Source of the DNA: Lentimonas sp. CC4
Lineage (GTDB): Bacteria; Verrucomicrobiota; Verrucomicrobiia; Opitutales; Coraliomargaritaceae
Assembly (NCBI RefSeq): GCF_902728235.1
Contig: NZ_CACVBO010000002.1
Span: forward strand, 496,001-560,000
DNA length: 64,000 nucleotides
Direction of reading: 5' to 3'
Shown: piece after piece, positions 61,862-64,000 of the stretch
Position numbering within the stretch: the first letter of the stretch is position 1
How the letters are laid out: each line of letters starts with the position of its first letter
Program-made: the position numbers and the translations under genes
The notes under the pieces: generated by a model
Databases searched by the model: none
The model's input: only the letters and a program-made list of their open reading frames with translations
Told to the model about the DNA's origin: nothing

Positions 61862-63232
61862 TTACTCTGGTTCGTCCGGGGTGGGAATAGAGCTAGCCCC
61901 CTTAATTTGATTTAGGCCACGGATCACTTTATATCTGCCTTTGAAAAAGCTCACATAGTCCTTGATCTCCTTTTCCTGTTTGTCGTTTTTTTGAGCGTCG
62001 GCTGCTAGAAAGAGGATGACGTTCATTGTGGGCGCTTGACCGCCTTGATCTTCGTAGAGTTCCTTGATTACATCTTTGAAGTAGCGTTCTACTTGGCGCT
62101 GCTCGATATAGTAGTGTGGTGCATATCCTGGGTGGGGGATCGTGTTTTTTAGTCCCATTGCGCCTAGCATTCCACCATCAATGATTTTCGGGGGTAGGCC
62201 ATTCTTAGCACGCTGTTTGTTGAGGGCATCTAGCTTATTTTTTGCTTTTTTCTTTAATTCGTTCTCTTCGGCTTTGTGTAATTTGAGGGCTTCTTGATAC
62301 TTTGGGTCAGATGTCTTTTTACGCCATGCCTCCTCTTCTTTTGGTGTCCATGGGCGGCGTAGAGAGTCGAATCCTCCGTGACGTCCAGTGATCAGAAAGA
62401 CGGCATCGATTGACTGTTCTAGGAATATTTGAGTGACGTAGGCGTTTTCATTGGGGCTGTAATGTCGGCTGCCCATGATGGCCTGATGCACTGGATGTTC
62501 TGGTAACGTTTCGATCTTAGGGCGAACGCGACTGGGCAGACCTAGTTTTTGAGCGTCGGCATTGATCGGGCTGACCCATTTTTGTAATTCTTGCGTGACT
62601 TCCGCACCGGCTGAAATCGGTCTCGGTTTGAAGAAATAGAGCTGTCCATTGTCGTAGAAGGCGACGTTGAAAAGGGTCCCCGCTGACAGATTAGACACCA
62701 TATTGGTAATCTCCTGTTTGATGATTCGGTAACTGTGGAGTCCTCCTTTACTGTCTTCTAGCATGTGCCGGCCAGCATCGATCACAAAAAGCACGCGCTC
62801 TGCGCGTGATTTCAATCCGAAAACGTTAATATCGGACATGCCCATGCCAATAGAGCCTCGGGTGCCGCCGAGCAAACTACCTCCGCCGACTCCCCCTAAT
62901 CCTGCGCTCACAGTAAAGGAGTCTCCCATGCTTGGTAGGTTCACATCGACATTTGGCACGGCGATGTTGCCGACTTGCTTCATCCGCAATTGCTGTAACG
63001 GTTGATTTTGCGGTGCAGCTTGTGGTTTGATCTGCACTTTAACCTCTTTCGGCGGTTCTTCTTCGGCGATTTTCGGCGGTTCTTCAAACTGAGCATCCTC
63101 AGGGATGATATACTTGTAAATTGTGATCGAACCGAGAACTAAAAATGCGATAAAATGCAAGCCGCCGCTAATCAGCAGCACTTTTAATAGCATCGGATTT
63201 AATTTTTTCTTCTTTGTAAGCGTTATACTCAT
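61862..63232 (-). CDS. TonB-like membrane protein with a vWA-like domain
   Basis: 456 residues. A membrane helix near residues 14-45 (LLKVLLISGGLHFIAFLVLG) precedes a Pro/Glu/Lys-rich TonB-like linker (EEPPKIAEEEPPKEVKVQIK), a Gly-rich stretch (GLGGVGGGSLLGGTRGSIGM), then a vWA-like fold (AERVLFVIDAGRHMLED, LFNVAFYDNG, AVFLITGRHGG). The metal site is D-x-G-x-H, not D-x-S-x-S, so metal binding is doubtful. A charged coiled-coil insert (KLHKAEENELKKKAKNKLDA) lies near residue 320. Related proteins often sit next to ExbB/ExbD-like genes; none are seen here. Confidence 0.75.
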   Translation of the reverse strand: MSITLTKKKKLNPMLLKVLLISGGLHFIAFLVLGSITIYKYIIPEDAQFEEPPKIAEEEPPKEVKVQIKPQAAPQNQPLQQLRMKQVGNIAVPNVDVNLPSMGDSFTVSAGLGGVGGGSLLGGTRGSIGMGMSDINVFGLKSRAERVLFVIDAGRHMLEDSKGGLHSYRIIKQEITNMVSNLSAGTLFNVAFYDNGQLYFFKPRPISAGAEVTQELQKWVSPINADAQKLGLPSRVRPKIETLPEHPVHQAIMGSRHYSPNENAYVTQIFLEQSIDAVFLITGRHGGFDSLRRPWTPKEEEAWRKKTSDPKYQEALKLHKAEENELKKKAKNKLDALNKQRAKNGLPPKIIDGGMLGAMGLKNTIPHPGYAPHYYIEQRQVERYFKDVIKELYEDQGGQAPTMNVILFLAADAQKNDKQEKEIKDYVSFFKGRYKVIRGLNQIKGASSIPTPDEPE

Positions 63233-63311
63233 GACGATTCGTTCAATTTTTCGATAGTGATTGGCCGGCTGTCGCTCAAAGGATTAGTCGAGTTCTAAAA
63301 ACGGGACGGTC

Positions 63312-64000
63312 TTATTGAGATTCGGGTGCAGTTGAATCAAGGGGCGTGCCGCGGCGTTCTTCCAAGAGGCGTCGAGTGTTGGCCGCGCGTTCTGCGGTGA
63401 TCGGGTAGAAGTAGAGTGCGCCGATCGCAAACAGCGCTGTTAATGTGGGAGCGCCTGCTAGGAATAGTCGCATGCGAGTGAAGGTCTCTGGAGTCTGCGC
63501 ACCGCCGAGGTCGGGGTTGAATTGCGCAAATGCTAAGGCGAGACCCGTGCCTAGGTAGGCCAAAGAAACCACCATTTTCTCTAGCCAAGAAAAGACTGCG
63601 CCATACATGCCTTCGCGGCGTTGGTTGTGCTTGAGTTCGTCCTCATCGCAGATGTCGGCCATCATCGATGCGAGTAGGATTTTGACGGCCACCCACATGG
63701 GGCCACAGAGTAGCGGATCGATTAACAGAACGGGATCGATAATGACAGGCCCTAGATGAATCATGGTGTGACCCGGTTGGAAAATGAACCATTTGCCAAT
63801 GCCGCCGATCACCATTAGCCCATAGACCATATAGAGTGCGCCTTTTTTGCCTAAGCGAACCGCCAGCCATGTAATGATGGGGATCGAGGCAAAGCCGACT
63901 ACGGCGTAGCCGCTGGTGAGGATGCCTTTTTGAATGAGTCCAGCGGTCTTATCGCCATCGTTCATAAAATACACCAGCAGGTATTGGTCGATGCCCATCG
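63312..64000 (-). CDS. GPH-type sugar:cation symporter (MFS), C-terminal part
   Basis: The frame is open to the window edge, so the N-terminal half is missing. The visible 228 residues include at least five membrane helices and the central loop ADICDEDELKHNQRREGMYG followed by AVFSWLEKMVVSLAYLGTGL, which is typical of the glycoside-pentoside-hexuronide (MelB-like) family. It imports a sugar or oligosaccharide with a cation, and with the SSS protein at 37435 would be the second uptake system. The ATG at 63998 is internal. Confidence 0.88.
   Translation of the reverse strand, partial: MGIDQYLLVYFMNDGDKTAGLIQKGILTSGYAVVGFASIPIITWLAVRLGKKGALYMVYGLMVIGGIGKWFIFQPGHTMIHLGPVIIDPVLLIDPLLCGPMWVAVKILLASMMADICDEDELKHNQRREGMYGAVFSWLEKMVVSLAYLGTGLALAFAQFNPDLGGAQTPETFTRMRLFLAGAPTLTALFAIGALYFYPITAERAANTRRLLEERRGTPLDSTAPESQ

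Overview
The window looks like a chromosomal stretch from a marine member of the Verrucomicrobiota (class Opitutia; a Puniceicoccales/Coraliomargarita/Lentimonas-like bacterium is the best guess). I infer this from several traits together: many secreted formylglycine sulfatases, PEP-CTERM surface proteins ending in RRR(R)(K)A, a DUF1559-type pseudopilin with the H-x9-DG signature, an ECF sigma/FecR pair with a LamG tail, a remnant of a Verru_Chthon cassette protein A, and very large secreted enzymes sharing a characteristic C-terminal module. No rRNA, tRNA or CRISPR array was seen.

Layout. 1-20 kb is a polysaccharide-utilisation region, all on the + strand: GH28, sulfatase, ECF sigma and FecR-LamG, a 950-residue internally duplicated secreted protein with an F5/8C domain, sulfatase, GH95 fucosidase, two GH43 paralogues, GH105, and two more sulfatases. 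The last two sulfatases are bracketed by two short direct copies of a GH43 gene end. 20-21.4 kb is a gene-poor scar with palindromic repeats and gene fragments. 21.4-26.8 kb holds a LuxR-type response regulator and a histidine kinase with an extracellular F5/8C-like sensor, divergent from a GH79 glucuronidase-like gene and followed by a PEP-CTERM protein. GH79 and the PEP-CTERM gene share the same palindromic promoter. 26.9-32.7 kb has a sulfatase, a pseudopilin and a 987-residue LamG protein. 33.2-41.5 kb has a LacI regulator divergent from a PEP-CTERM protein, then a three-gene run: alpha/alpha-toroid hydrolase, sodium-solute symporter, FAD oxidoreductase. 41.5-42.5 kb is an exact 104-bp tandem repeat array abutting a convergent PhoD-type phosphatase gene. 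44.2-49.3 kb has a TIM-barrel hydrolase and an alpha/beta esterase carrying nearly the same beta-trefoil tail, then a helical-repeat membrane-anchored protein. 49.4-58.1 kb has a 1219-residue modular sulfatase, a modular GH43 protein and two paralogous PEP-CTERM-type proteins. 58.3-61.1 kb is a mosaic of a decayed IS481-family element, a PhoD gene remnant and a Verru_Chthon_A remnant. The window ends with an unknown secreted protein, a TonB-like/vWA-like protein and the end of a GPH-type sugar symporter.

How the genes fit together (inference). Six sulfatases with GH95, GH43 (exo-beta-1,3-galactanase-like), GH79, GH105 and GH28 point to a sulfated, fucose- and uronic-acid-containing algal polysaccharide, either a fucoidan or a sulfated arabinogalactan-like polymer. 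Lectin-like sensing (F5/8C kinase), LacI control and ECF/FecR signalling would regulate it. Sodium symport and FAD-dependent oxidation would handle the released sugars.

The most unusual features are the shared palindrome-promoter next to the lectin-kinase, the exact 104-bp hairpin array at a stop codon, the recurring gene-end relics (GH43 twice, PhoD, LacI, a TIM-barrel gene 5' end, Verru_Chthon_A, DUF4338, RAYT), the recently shuffled beta-trefoil tail, and the duplicated 950-residue protein. All family calls are made by eye from motifs; no database search was run.
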